64,000 nt of DNA from Rhynchopus sp. YZ270_cl-10 (lineage: Eukaryota; Euglenozoa; Diplonemea; Diplonemida; Diplonemidae). The stretch covers positions 1,132,213 through 1,196,212 of the forward strand of contig OZ037914.1 of assembly GCA_964035575.1 (NCBI GenBank), in the 5' to 3' direction. A program made the position numbers and the translations under genes. Positions 53,216-62,963 of this stretch are shown piece after piece (position 1 is the first letter of the stretch; every line of letters begins with the position of its first letter). Under the pieces are notes generated by a model. The model made no database searches. It was not told where the DNA came from and saw only the letters and a program-made list of their open reading frames with translations.

Positions 53216-54239
53216 TTAGTCCACATCTTCTGGGGTCCCGGGGTGGAAATGTATGGTTTTTACAGCTTTTAGGGGTCCTGGGAGGGTCCCAGACGTATTC
53301 ATGAGGGACGGAACCGCTTAAAATGCCCGAATTTACCTCTTTTTTAGGGTGCTTTTTCACCTTAAAAATTCAAAAAAAAGTTCTCAGATAAGCACAGAAG
53401 TGTCCAAACCCCCTCGGAACTACTCGCCAGACCCCCTGCGGGGTGGAGAATCATATTTGCGATCACTTTTTGGGCTATTTTGCCCAAAATAATCCCGTGT
53501 CCCACTTTTGTCCCACTTGTCCCAAAATAGCCTAAAATACCCTATTTTGGGACAAGTGTAACAAAAGTGTAACATGAGGTTATTTTGGGCAAAATGGCCC
53601 AAAAAGTGATCGCAAATATGATTCTCCACCCCGCAGGGGGTCTGGCGAGTAGTTCCGAGGGGGTTTGGACACTTCTGTGCTTATCTGAGAACTTTTTTTT
53701 GAATTTTTAAGGTGAAAAAGCACCCTAAAAAAGAGGTAAATTCGGGCATTTTAAGCGGTTCCGTCCCTCATGAATACGTCTGGGACCCTCCCAGGACCCC
53801 TAAAAGCTGTAAAAACCATACATTTCCACCCCGGGACCCCAGCGGATGTGGACTGAAGTGTTTTTCGGGTGTTTAGAAGAAGTTTTGTCTGATTGGAGAA
53901 ATTTCTTGGCAAGTGCTAAATTTTGGTCCCCAAGCGTTACGCGAGCGTTACGCAATTTTTGGGTCTTTTTTCACAAAAAATCGATTTTTTTTGGACAAGA
54001 AATGCTCTGTGAAGGTCGTCAGGTGGTTTATTGGGATATATGGGTGATCCCCAGGGCGATTTGCGGCCAGGCACGCCCATTTTAGTGGGTTTCTTCACCG
54101 AAATTTCAAAAAAATGGGTTTTGGACAGCAAAACGCCCTTGGTGGAACCCCCTACTTCCCCCCCCCCCTTTTCCCAAATCAATTCCCACTTCCCCAATGC
54201 GATTAACCCCTATTTATGATTATTTCATTCTTCTTTGAG

Positions 54240-54275
54240 TTGACCAAGCAACACGAGGCTTAGGTTTTCATTTCC
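54240..54275 (+). repeat. Repeat A copy
   Basis: TTGACCAAGCAACACGAGGC then TTAGGTTTTCATTTCC. The stem is reduced to AAGC/GCTT. A more divergent copy (AGGTGATTAAGCAGAG) lies at about 54552. Confidence 0.55.
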
Positions 54276-54651
54276 AACAACTGTGTGTCTTTTTTCTCTT
54301 TCTATGTCATTCCGATGTGTGTGTATCTTTTTTTTCTTTGGCCTCAGAGGTTTCCTCTTCACGGCCAGCTAGTGAGAAGGCGTATTGCAGTAATAAAAAT
54401 ATCAACACAGAATATTTATTACACACTTTACAAACAAATGTGTTCAAAGGTTTTTTTTGTTGTCAACCTTATTCAAAATGAAGCGTTCACCCCTGCGATG
54501 TGCTGTATCCCACATGTTGCTTATTTCCAAGAATTTCTCCAAGGGTCAAAAGGTGATTAAGCAGAGTACCTATAAGGTCTTCTCTTTGATTAACTCCTTG
54601 TGACTGTCAGAGGGGGGGGAAGAGACAGCGCCAAATTTTATTTTATTTTTT

Positions 54652-54805
54652 TACGCACACTACGTTGTGAGCGGAAAGTGTCACGTCGTTCACTCACCCC
54701 AACCGTGCTCCGCAACACCACCACCCCAACAGGTGATTTTTAGTGTGTGTGGAAGCGTCAAACAACTACAAGAAGGGGGGTGAGGGAACGACACGTGACA
54801 CTTTT
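54652..54805 (+). repeat. Repeat F, copy 3
   Basis: The best closing stem: AAAGTGTCACGTCGTTC pairs with GAACGACACGTGACACTTT, leaving a 2-nt bulge, then CTCACC pairs with GGTGAG. The interior has an extra ATTTTTAGTGTGTGT relative to copy 2. Confidence 0.75.
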
Positions 54806-54824
54806 ATTTTATTTTTTTTTAATC

Positions 54825-55311
54825 TGGTGCTTCCCGGGGGGTATGCATTTCACAAATTTTCACAAAATGTGACAAGTTTTCACAAGTTTTCACAACACGA
54901 AAACCGCTATAAAATTGTGAAGGCTGGTGAAAAATGGTGAAAAATTGTAAAAAGTTGTAAAAAGTTGTGAAAAGTTGTGAAAAGTTGTGAATTGATTTTT
55001 TTTTTTGGGGGGGTTTTTTTTGGGTTGGGTGGTGACCCACCCATTGAGGGGTATGCTGGGCTTCACAAGATAGAACGTGATGTGGTGTACCTGTGTACCT
55101 GTGTACTGTGCACTGTGCGGAAATGACGAGAACTTGTCCATTTCGGCAAATTGACCCCACCACTGGCCGGACGGATTCCGGAAATGCAAATGCCGGCATT
55201 TAAAAGCTTCACCAACGAAGAAAAAAAGGGTGGTGAAAAGTTGTGAATAGTTGTGAAAAGTTGTGAATTGAATTGAAAATTTGTGAAATGCATACCCCCC
55301 GGGAAGCACCA
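54825..55311. mobile_element. MITE with 37-bp inverted ends and 5-bp target duplication
   Basis: 487 bp. Left end TGGTGCTTCCCGGGGGG... (54825 on) is exactly inverted at the right end for about 37 bp. TAATC flanks both ends (54820-54824, 55312-55316). Next to the ends are tandem GTTGTGAAAA words, inverted at the two sides. Non-coding. Confidence 0.85.
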
Positions 55312-55319
55312 TAATCTGC

Positions 55320-55848
55320 GTTTGTTTCCCCCCTCAGTTGAGAAGGCACTTTGTATTTCACTTCGATTTTTCTTCTTCTTTAAAAGGGTGACTGAGTACG
55401 TGAAGTACATGGAAAGCTTTTCTCTTCTTTTTCAAAAAAAAAAAAAACGCTTCTCCAAGGTGGTTCCAAGCACAGCGATTATGGATAGGTTCATCTTACA
55501 AAACTTTTCATTTCTCTTTTTTTGTGTGCTTGCACGAGAAGCACATTTGTCTTACAATTTTCCTTCTTTTTTTGTTTTTTTAAAGAAAGTTGGGAGCATT
55601 TTTTTTGATCCCTATTACCTATGCTGTCAATTTATTGAATGCATATGTTGAAATTGAAATACTTGTTTTTGTTTTTTGTTTGTATACAGCATACACCAAT
55701 CCCGTCTTCTTTTGCACAATGCTCTGTGACATGAAGAAAGTGGGTGTATTCTGTTGAGCAGATGAAAAAGACCACAAAAAAACCTACCCACTTTGCAACA
55801 TTTACTGTTTATTCACAATATTTGTTTTGGAACGAATACAGGAAATTT
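55320..55848. other. Gene-free; repeat A copy
   Basis: A divergent repeat A at 55459-55512 (CAAGCACAGCG, TAGGTTCATCTTACAAAACT). Nothing else supported. Confidence 0.45.
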
Positions 55849-56069
55849 TAACACCTCGTCCCGAATTTTTGTCCGAGAATACGATTACTAATTAGTTACT
55901 CCACTAAATAAATCGAGCAAAAATATGGTGAACTCAGCGGAGCCCGGTTTTAAAAGTGCCAAAAACGACCTTTTCGTTTTGACGCGTTGTGAGTTCCTCA
56001 AATGCAATTTCGAAGGGTAAAAAATTCGGGTTTTCTAAGCACAAGCAGTGTTAAGTCAAAAAATTTCGC
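55849..56069. repeat. 221-bp direct repeat R3, copy 1
   Basis: Starts TAACACCTCGTCCCGAATTT, ends AAAAAATTTCGC. Appears identical to 56255-56475; 185 bp of AT-rich DNA lies between. The spacer has a GTATTTTACTAGGG...CCCTTAGTAAAATAC hairpin. Confidence 0.85.
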
Positions 56070-56254
56070 GAAAAAAAAATAGGTTTTTTTTGCGTTAAAA
56101 GCTCGGAACCCAGAAACGTCCATTGGCGAAGTTTTTTTCTGGTTTCGTTGCACCCTGTATTTTTACTAAAAAATCGAGACAAAGTGATTTTTACCTGGAT
56201 TTTTGCCTGTATTTTACTAGGGATTTTCCCTTAGTAAAATACAGGGGGATTATC

Positions 56255-56475
56255 TAACACCTCGTCCCGAATTTTTGTCCGAGAATACGATTACTAATTA
56301 GTTACTCCACTAAATAAATCGAGCAAAAATATGGTGAACTCAGCGGAGCCCGGTTTTAAAAGTGCCAAAAACGACCTTTTCGTTTTGACGCGTTGTGAGT
56401 TCCTCAAATGCAATTTCGAAGGGTAAAAAATTCGGGTTTTCTAAGCACAAGCAGTGTTAAGTCAAAAAATTTCGC
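56255..56475. repeat. 221-bp direct repeat R3, copy 2
   Basis: Same length and sequence by eye as copy 1. Right after it the sequence changes to a GC-rich palindrome (GGGGGGCGCCGCCCCCC). Confidence 0.85.
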
Positions 56476-56940
56476 TGGGGGGCGCCGCCCCCCAGACCCC
56501 CCAGTCGCTTCGCGGCTAAGGGCTGGGCTAAGACTGCCCTTCGCCGCGAAGCGCCTGGGGTGGTGTTTGGTACACAGGATTGGCAGATATAATGCATGTC
56601 CAGCATTTGAGTGGACTTGCAGCCCCGAACTCGTGTGCTGTCAGAAGTATTTTTTGTGAGACTGCTATGGAGAACACGCTTGCAACAGTTTCATCAACCG
56701 CACACGCGAGGAGAAGTCCATGTGTTGCACATGTGTCCGGTCAAAGAGATCAGAAAGAGTGCACCAATATGTGAGACGTTCACACCGTTGAAACTCGTGA
56801 AAAACTTACCCACGCGTGAACATCAGCGGATCGAAATGAGTTTAATGTGGGGTCGTAGGCTCAAAAATTTGCATCTGTGGTTTAGTAAGTGAACGAGGCC
56901 CAGAGTATACGCCTAACGAGATCTTGGCTGATATGTGAAT
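56476..56940. other. No gene seen
   Basis: GC-rich hairpins (CTTCGCGGC, CGCCGCGAAGCGC) and then an average-composition stretch with a 93-codon + frame (56611-56892) that I do not recognise. Confidence 0.4.
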
Positions 56941-56943
56941 CGC

Positions 56944-57195
56944 ACTGTACTGTACTGTACTGTACTGTACTGTACTGTACTGTACTGTACTGTACTGTAC
57001 TGTACTGTACTGTACTGTACTGTACTGTACTGTACTGTACTGTACTGTACTGTACTGTACTGTACTGTACTGTACTGTACTGTACTGTACTGTACTGTAC
57101 TGTACTGTACTGTACTGTACTGTACTGTACTGTACTGTACTGTACTGTTTACTGTTTACTGTACTGTTTACTGTTTACTGTACTGTTTACTGTGT
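56944..57195. repeat. Pentanucleotide satellite (TACTG)n
   Basis: About 41 perfect units from 56944 to 57148, then a degenerate end mixing TACTG and TTTACTG units. Confidence 0.95.
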
Positions 57196-57199
57196 TTTG

Positions 57200-58118
57200 A
57201 CCATCTGGGGGTACCAAATACACGTTTTTGTATAACCCCTCCCATCCTCCCGGAAAAAATCCCGAAAGACGCGTACCGTGCGCCCGCGGCGCCCACAAAG
57301 TGAGTTTTCCCCCTGTGTATACTGTGCATACTACCTGTGTGTGACCATACCCCAGATGGTCTGAAGAGTGATATGAGCATATTCTCCAGGTACAATATAT
57401 ACCCGGAGAATCCATTGGAGCAAGAATTTTGCACTTTTGAGCATCACATATTACATGTTGCCATTTTTGCGGTCATAATATTTTTTCAAATGGCAAAGGC
57501 AATTCCTTAAGGAATTACAGGGAAAATCACCGTTTTGGGTCTCTCTCTCTATGGGTGATTGGGTTTTAGTCACTCAACGAATCTGGTCGATTTTTTTTGC
57601 GTGTTCATAGGTTTTACCAGAAAAATCAATTAAAGCAAGAATTTTACGGTTTTGAATAGTTGTTCTTTATTTAAAAAAATACCCAGTTTGGACAAAAATT
57701 TGGGATTGAGTGTAAAAAAAAAATCCGGTGACGGAACATGAGAGATTATTTTATATTTTTGGTGAAGGGCGCCCCCCTTTACACATTTCAGAATTTCCTT
57801 GGAGGTCATGTCGAGTGCCGTGACTTTAACACGGATTATTTTTTTTTTTTCTGCTCTCTTTTTTTTTGTGTTGTCTTTTTCCCCCTTTTTTTCAGAACAA
57901 CTTATCATGGAGGTCACACAGATAGTGGTGACGTACATGATATCAAAATTTTCAACAACAAAACAAAAAAAAACAATATTTTGCAAAAGAAAACGAAACA
58001 AATAACATAACGAAAACCGCACGAGAACCCACCCACACACACAAATATCTACTGCCTATAGTGAGTGGGTGAGAAAAACAAAAAAAGTCTATACCTTACC
58101 GTACAAATATAAAAAAAA
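57200..58118. other. No gene seen
   Basis: AT-rich with T-runs; CGCGTACCGTGCGCCCGCGG at about 57270 recalls a block of the hAT-like elements. Confidence 0.45.
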
Positions 58119-58165
58119 GGCTTCGGCCAAACTATTGAGCACAGACCTTAGCTTCAAGGCGCGCT
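58119..58165 (+). repeat. Repeat B, copy 8 (5' part)
   Basis: Hairpin 1 GGCTTCGGCC, ATTGAGCACAGACC, hairpin 2 CCTT-AGCTTC-AAGG. The A-rich end is missing. Confidence 0.6.
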
Positions 58166-58373
58166 CAAATGCACGTGAGAGAGATTTAAAAGAAAAATAA
58201 ACACCCCCACCTCCGCCGAATAAGAGCACCACACAATAAAACCCTGATACTGATAACTTTGCGATTTTTTTTTGTTTTTTATATTTTATCTCTCTCTCTC
58301 TCTCCCCTTCACTCCCCCCCACTTTTTTCAACCCCGAAAAAAAAAAATGGTAATTGATATTGGGAAAAAGAAA

Positions 58374-58545
58374 GTGGAGTGGCACAACCGAGGCAACTAC
58401 ACTACTCCAACAATTTATCCACCTGATTTTTACCCCGCGGAGAGGCGCGTTAAGGCGTGTACGGACGGTCCGTATATGCCTGTACGGCCCTATATGGCCC
58501 TATACACGCCTATACGCGGGGTAAAAATCAGGTGGTTTATCAAGA
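58374..58545 (+). repeat. Repeat D copy split by a foldback
   Basis: AGTGGAGTGGCACAACCGAG, GCAACTACACTACTCCAACA, then ATTTAT; interrupted from 58419 to 58535. Confidence 0.65.
58419..58535. mobile_element. 117-bp foldback with 21-bp inverted ends
   Basis: CCACCTGATTTTTACCCCGC at the left is exactly inverted at the right. TTTAT flanks both sides (58414-58418, 58536-58540). The inside is GC-rich with GTACGG words. A one-ended relative (GGGGTAAAAATCAGGTGG) lies at about 60932-60949. Confidence 0.8.
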
Positions 58546-59520
58546 GAAAACAAAAACAAAAAAAATCGGGGATATCTACCGTGAAAGACTGTTGGCAGCA
58601 GAAATGTTCTCTTCTTTCAGCCAAGAGGTGTTTGCACATATCAATCACGCTTTGAAAAGCATTATGAACCTAAAAAAAAAGCAAGGCTGCCTGTGTCCCC
58701 GGAAAATGCCGAGGTGTCTCCCAGCAGAAATATTCGAAAGAGGTAAAGCATTCTCAAGATTGGAAAAAAAAAAAAACGGCACCAACTGGGACCCGGTCCC
58801 AGGACTACCTTTGGGCTGAATTTAAAAAGACCCTCGGCAGGGGGTAGATAAACCCAAAAGGATATTTACAACGTTGCTTTCGGAAATCGGTCAACGACCT
58901 GTCAGCGACTGTCAATATCGACCCCCTCCCGGAGCACCAAAAGTGTTTTTTTTTTGTCATTTTTTTTAAAAATTAGAATTACCACTATGACTGTGCGCTG
59001 TTGTTTCCTCTATTGTTGTATTTGTCATTTATTATAATGTTTTGATTGTTTTTTTTTTTATATATCATTCGTTCGTGTCTGTGTTCTACTACAAAAAAAG
59101 GAAGATACATCCCTTTTTGTTAATTTAGATGGCCAAGTGAGTCATCTTACACCATTGTCTTTGTGTTAACGTGCATATTCCATCACTGTTTTGTTGAAAA
59201 TATAAGGTATATTGAAAAATACGTCTTTACGATTTGCGCCCACTTATTTAAATCACACAAAAATTACTGATTTGTCTTGCATTTTTTTCTCTAATTATTA
59301 CACAAAATTCTGTCATGAAAAATGGTAAAATAATGAATAAGGAGGCTTACCCTCTTTTGCTAGAGTTTTTCCCGAGTTTTCGAAAAAAAGGGAAAACTCC
59401 CTTCAAAACTCCCTTCACTGAAAGACTGGCGGTTCCACTAAACTACAGATTATCAACAAAAGAGAAGCCCCTTTTTCTGTGATTATGTCCCTACCCAAAA
59501 CATACCCAAATTTTCCAAAA
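58546..59520. other. No gene seen; repeat I copy
   Basis: Repeat I copy 1 at 58873-58945: GGAAATCGGTCAACGACCTG, TCAATATCGACCCCCTCCC, GGAGCACCA. Confidence 0.45.
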
Positions 59521-59814
59521 CAGACGGCGGACTAGTCAGAGGGATTACTATTGGTGCTACTCGTCCAAATGACTAGTGTTTTACGACTAGTTTTACACCA
59601 GTAAACAACAACAACAAAACACTAGTAACAGAAAAGAGAATTAACAAGAGCAAATATCCTGCAAAACAAAAGAAAACAAAGCAAACATTATCAAAAAAAA
59701 ACTTCATTAAAAAAACTCATTCAAACCAGTGTAACACTATAGTCATTACGGCCGATGGAACTACTAGGCGACTAGTAGCTCCACTAGTAGTCCCCCCCTG
59801 ACTAGTCTGCTGTG
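59521..59814. mobile_element. MITE-like element with CTAGT-rich inverted ends
   Basis: GCGGACTAGTCAGAGGG... at the left and its imperfect inverse at the right over about 80 bp. The A-rich interior is similar to 28733-28850. No clear target duplication found. Confidence 0.55.
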
Positions 59815-60720
59815 CATTGGGTTCTATTGGGCGGGGTTGTTTTTTTTGTCAAAAAAAAAAAAAAAAAAAAAAAAATGAAGAACGAAAAAATAGGAACAGC
59901 CTGTATTGCTTTTATGACTGTTTAGACTCCACCCTGTTTATTCCTTTATTTTTTCCCCCCAAAAAATTTGCGAGAAACAAAAAACAATGGTGTTAGTAAA
60001 GGAGAACACCATCAAAATACCCCCCCCTTCACCCCCACCTGGTGTAACTTTTTTTTTTTTGCTTTTTTGAATACTCCACCGGCAGTAAACATCTCGTCAC
60101 TTTTCTGTGCATTTTTTAGAGGTCTTTAGAGATCTAAGCATGAGAGGCTTAGATTATAACACTTTTCAAACTCCCAGAGTAGGGTGGGCGTGGCCCTAGG
60201 GTGTTTGCGGCTGTCAGGTTCTCTTTCTTGACTTCAAAAAATGAAGAAATAATGTACAAAAAACAAATTCATATACTTTCAAATAAAATTTGAAAGCATT
60301 AGGGAAGTGTATAAAAAACAACAAAAAACAACAAAAAAAAAAAAAAACGACGTGATTTTCTTTTCTGCTGCTTTTTTCTTTCATTTATTTCATTCAAAAA
60401 CGCATTATTTTTTGTTGTCAAACTCGCACCCTGTGGTACTGTCTATTTTTTTTCATGTTGTGTAGTTCTTATGTAGTACTAAGTACCGGTATTAGGTCAT
60501 TTCCAGCCATACCATAAGATACTACGGTATTTTTTTTTTCTTCCTTCTTTTCCGCGGTTGCACCATTCAACCCCCTTTTTTTTGCGTGAGTTATTTTTTT
60601 TTTCTTCTTTCTTGCTAAGCTTACACGTGGTTAAAGTAATTTCCGCCATCGATTTCAATTCCGCCATTAGTTTAGGCGTAAACTTTCTTTAACCACTGTA
60701 GTGTCTTGGTATAGCTCTCC
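59815..60720. other. No gene seen
   Basis: Long A and T runs; repeat A at 60128-60167. Confidence 0.5.
60128..60167 (+). repeat. Repeat A copy
   Basis: GATCTAAGCATGAGAGGCTT then AGATTATAACACTTTTC; the loop is ATGAGAG. Confidence 0.65.
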
Positions 60721-60732
60721 ACCTTTTTATGT

Positions 60733-60785
60733 AGATGGCTAAGCATCAGAGGCTTAGGTGCATCTATAAACTTTTCTTTTTTTAC
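60733..60785 (+). repeat. Repeat A copy with downstream acceptor-like end
   Basis: AGATGGCTAAGCATCAGAGG, CTTAGGTGCATCTATAAACT, TTTCTTTTTTTACTTCAGG. The loop is ATCAGAG; the tail ends in a good YAG acceptor. Confidence 0.7.
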
Positions 60786-60832
60786 TTCAGGACGATGACC
60801 AAAGCAAAAACGAAGTGTTTTAGGTGCATTGC

Positions 60833-60986
60833 AATCAACAACAACAAAAATTCTTTGTTTTCTCTCTTTTTCCCCCAACTACCAGGTTTGGACTGTGCGG
60901 TCCTATCCGGCCATATCCGGACCTATCTGCGGGGTAAAAATCAGGTGGAATCAACAACAACAACAAAAATTCTTTGTTTTCTCTCT
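60833..60986. repeat. Direct repeat flanking a foldback relative
   Basis: AATCAACAACAACAAAAATT then CTTTGTTTTCTCTCTT occurs at about 60833-60869 and again at 60950-60986. The 80 bp between ends with the same GGGGTAAAAATCAGGTGG as the 58419 foldback. Confidence 0.65.
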
Positions 60987-61017
60987 TCCCCAACTCTACC
61001 CAAACCCAAACCCAAAA

Positions 61018-61090
61018 GGCTTCGGCCACAGTTGAGTACAGATCTTTATACCAGTAGGTATAAAGCGATTTTGTCAACAACAACAAAAAA
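61018..61090 (+). repeat. Repeat B, copy 9
   Basis: Hairpin 1 GGCTTCGGCC. Hairpin 2 (61044-61065) has nine perfect pairs, CTTTATACC/GGTATAAAG around AGTA, the longest of the family and unlike any other copy in sequence. Ends GCGATTTTGTCAACAACAAC. Confidence 0.75.
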
Positions 61091-61886
61091 AATCCTTCAA
61101 AAAAAAAAAAAAAGTATCAGTTCCTTCAAAATATCATCATGCGCGTCTGTACAGTCTCTTTTGTGGTGTTCTGTATGTTTTCATATAGCAAAAAAAGGTA
61201 TCAAAAAAACCCCCCCTTTTCAACAAAAATATCCTGTATGTTTTCATATTGTTAATGTTGGCACAACAAAAAAAAAAACTTCGCGTGTGTAGGCTTTTTG
61301 AAACAAAAAGCACACCCGCGAAGCATTTTTTTTTTCTTCCGAAGTAAAACTTTGAGGGTGAGGAGGGGAGGAGGGGTGATATATTTATGATCTCTCTTCC
61401 GTTCCTTTGTGTGCATGGAATATAAGAAGCTCTCTCTCTGTTATTCCAGAATTTTCAAAAAAAAAATTTTTTCTTTGTTTGAGAGGATGATCTGTGTCTA
61501 GATACTGGGAGTGTATCGTGTTTTAAAAAAAACGCAAAAAAAATTCAATCGAAGAATTTTCGCAACCAGGTAGCAAAGGGGTCAACAGGGTTTGGTACTA
61601 AGACTGTTGAGCAGCATTTTTGTTTTTTTTTTTAATTTTTTTTGAAGATGGCAAAAAGCACTTTTGGTTATTCTCATTTTACAATCCTATTTTTTTCGTA
61701 TCCTTGTTTATTTTATTTTTTTCGCCCCCTTCCCTGCAAAATAGCAACTCTCATTAAAAAACTGGCTTTTTGTTGTCTATCACCAAAATATTTGCCCCAA
61801 GATCCATACGATTCTAGAAGTGTCTGTTTTTTCAAGTATTTCCCCCCCTTTTCCCTCAACGCTTTATCATCTTTAAAAAAACTGGA
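61091..61886. other. No gene seen
   Basis: A/T-rich; an inverted pair CTTCGCGTGTGTAGGC / CACACCCGCGAAG lies at about 61278-61324. Confidence 0.45.
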
Positions 61887-61953
61887 AAAGTGGAGATTTG
61901 CACAACTGTGGCAACACAACCGAGGCAACTCCACTACATCCAACAATTTATCA
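61887..61953 (+). repeat. Repeat D, best-preserved copy
   Basis: GTGGAGATTTGCACAACTGT, GGCAACACAACCGAGGCAAC, TCCACTACATCCAACAATTT. Outer stem GTGGAG/CTCCAC, inner hairpin TGTG-GCAA-CACA. Confidence 0.75.
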
Positions 61954-62046
61954 AATTTACTGTAAACACAACAAAACGGTTTTGGGGTAAAAACAGAATG
62001 CGGAGTTTTTGGGATTTCAAAAACTCTAAGGAGGGTTTTTACCCTA

Positions 62047-62125
62047 GTGGTGCTTTTTCAGAAATCGGTCAACGACGTGGCAGGAGACCTGTCAATATCG
62101 ACCCCCTCCCGGAGCACCACTTTGA
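62047..62125 (+). repeat. Repeat I, copy 2
   Basis: GTGGTGCT...GAGCACCACT closes the repeat; CAGG-AGA-CCTG folds inside. The inner part matches 58873-58945, where the closing stem is weaker. Confidence 0.6.
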
Positions 62126-62197
62126 TGTTTGTTGTGTTGCTGTATAATAAAACCGTTGATACATTTTGCATGCGAATCTCAATGCAACAATTGTATC

Positions 62198-62783
62198 CAT
62201 GGCTCTCGCCGGGGGGTGATCGGGTTTTAAATCACCCAAAAAAAAATTTTTTTTTAAAAAGAGGGGTGATCCGGGTTTCGGATCACCCCTCCAAAAAAAA
62301 AAAAAAAAAAAAAAAAAAATACCAGGGTTGAACCACGGGAGTACCATGGGGAACTGGGTTGCTGACCGCATCATCCAGTCTGTACCTCAATTTTTTTTTT
62401 GCCTGCGGCGCCATTTTTCCTTTTTTGCTCCGCAAAAAAGGTTTCGTTGAGTGAGTATGTGATGTAAAAGCTAGCTTTTTACACCGTACCTTAATTTTTT
62501 TTTCGCCTGCGGCGCCATTTTGTATTATTTTTTTTGCTCCGCAAAAAAAAGCACCTACATACAGTTCCTTATGTTCCCAATGTCCCTGGTCAGCAGTGCT
62601 GAAAAATTTTTTGGGCATAAAAACAAGCTGACCCCAAACGAGGGGAGAAAGCGCCTCGCCTCCCTGCACTGGCAGGGAGTCGCGCGCGCGAAGCGCGCGC
62701 GCGACCGCTTTTACGGGGGGAAAGCTCGGGGACCCCAAATCACCCCCCATTTTGGCCAAAAGGGGTGATTGGCGAGAGCCCTG
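62198..62783. mobile_element. hAT-like non-autonomous element 2
   Basis: 586 bp. Ends CATGGCTCTCGCC and inverse of CAGGGCTCTCGCC. Exact 8-bp duplication ATTGTATC (62190-62197, 62784-62791). Shares GTTGAACCACGGGAGTACCA, GCCTGCGGCGCCATTTT and TTTTTTGCTCCGCAAAAAA with element 1. Contains a long GCGCGCGAAGCGCGC hairpin. Confidence 0.88.
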
Positions 62784-62790
62784 ATTGTAT

Positions 62791-62791
<1 letters not shown>

Positions 62792-62825
<34 letters not shown>

Positions 62826-62963
62826 CTTTTTTTGAAGAAGATTTCTCCGCCAATGGCAAACGTTAACACCTTCCCCCCTGACCCCCCTTCTCCTCCTTCT
62901 CCTCCTCCTCCAGTGGATCTCTAAATCCTGGTGTCCAGGGGAATTTCTTTTTTTTTTAGATGA
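62792..62963. other. No gene seen
   Basis: A 30-nt A run and a CT-rich stretch. Confidence 0.5.

Larger units (their letters stand above)
51504..54154. mobile_element. Mutator-like giant foldback, interrupted by a piggyBac-like element
   Basis: Arms of about 620 bp meet at a roughly 12-bp centre near 53535. The outer parts are 51504-51817 and 53855-54154, the inner parts 53220-53530 and 53540-53854. Arm similarity is high. It begins TAGGGGGTTCCAC and ends with the inverse. CTTCCCCCCCC lies immediately outside both ends (51493-51503; 54155-54165). This is consistent with a 9-11 bp target duplication and Mutator-type long inverted repeats, though C-runs make it ambiguous. No coding region in the arms. 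Removing the nested element leaves about 1.25 kb. Confidence 0.8.

Noticed and set aside
56889-57303. Open frames across the (TACTG)n satellite
   Set aside because: A five-base repeat gives all frames open; no protein signal.
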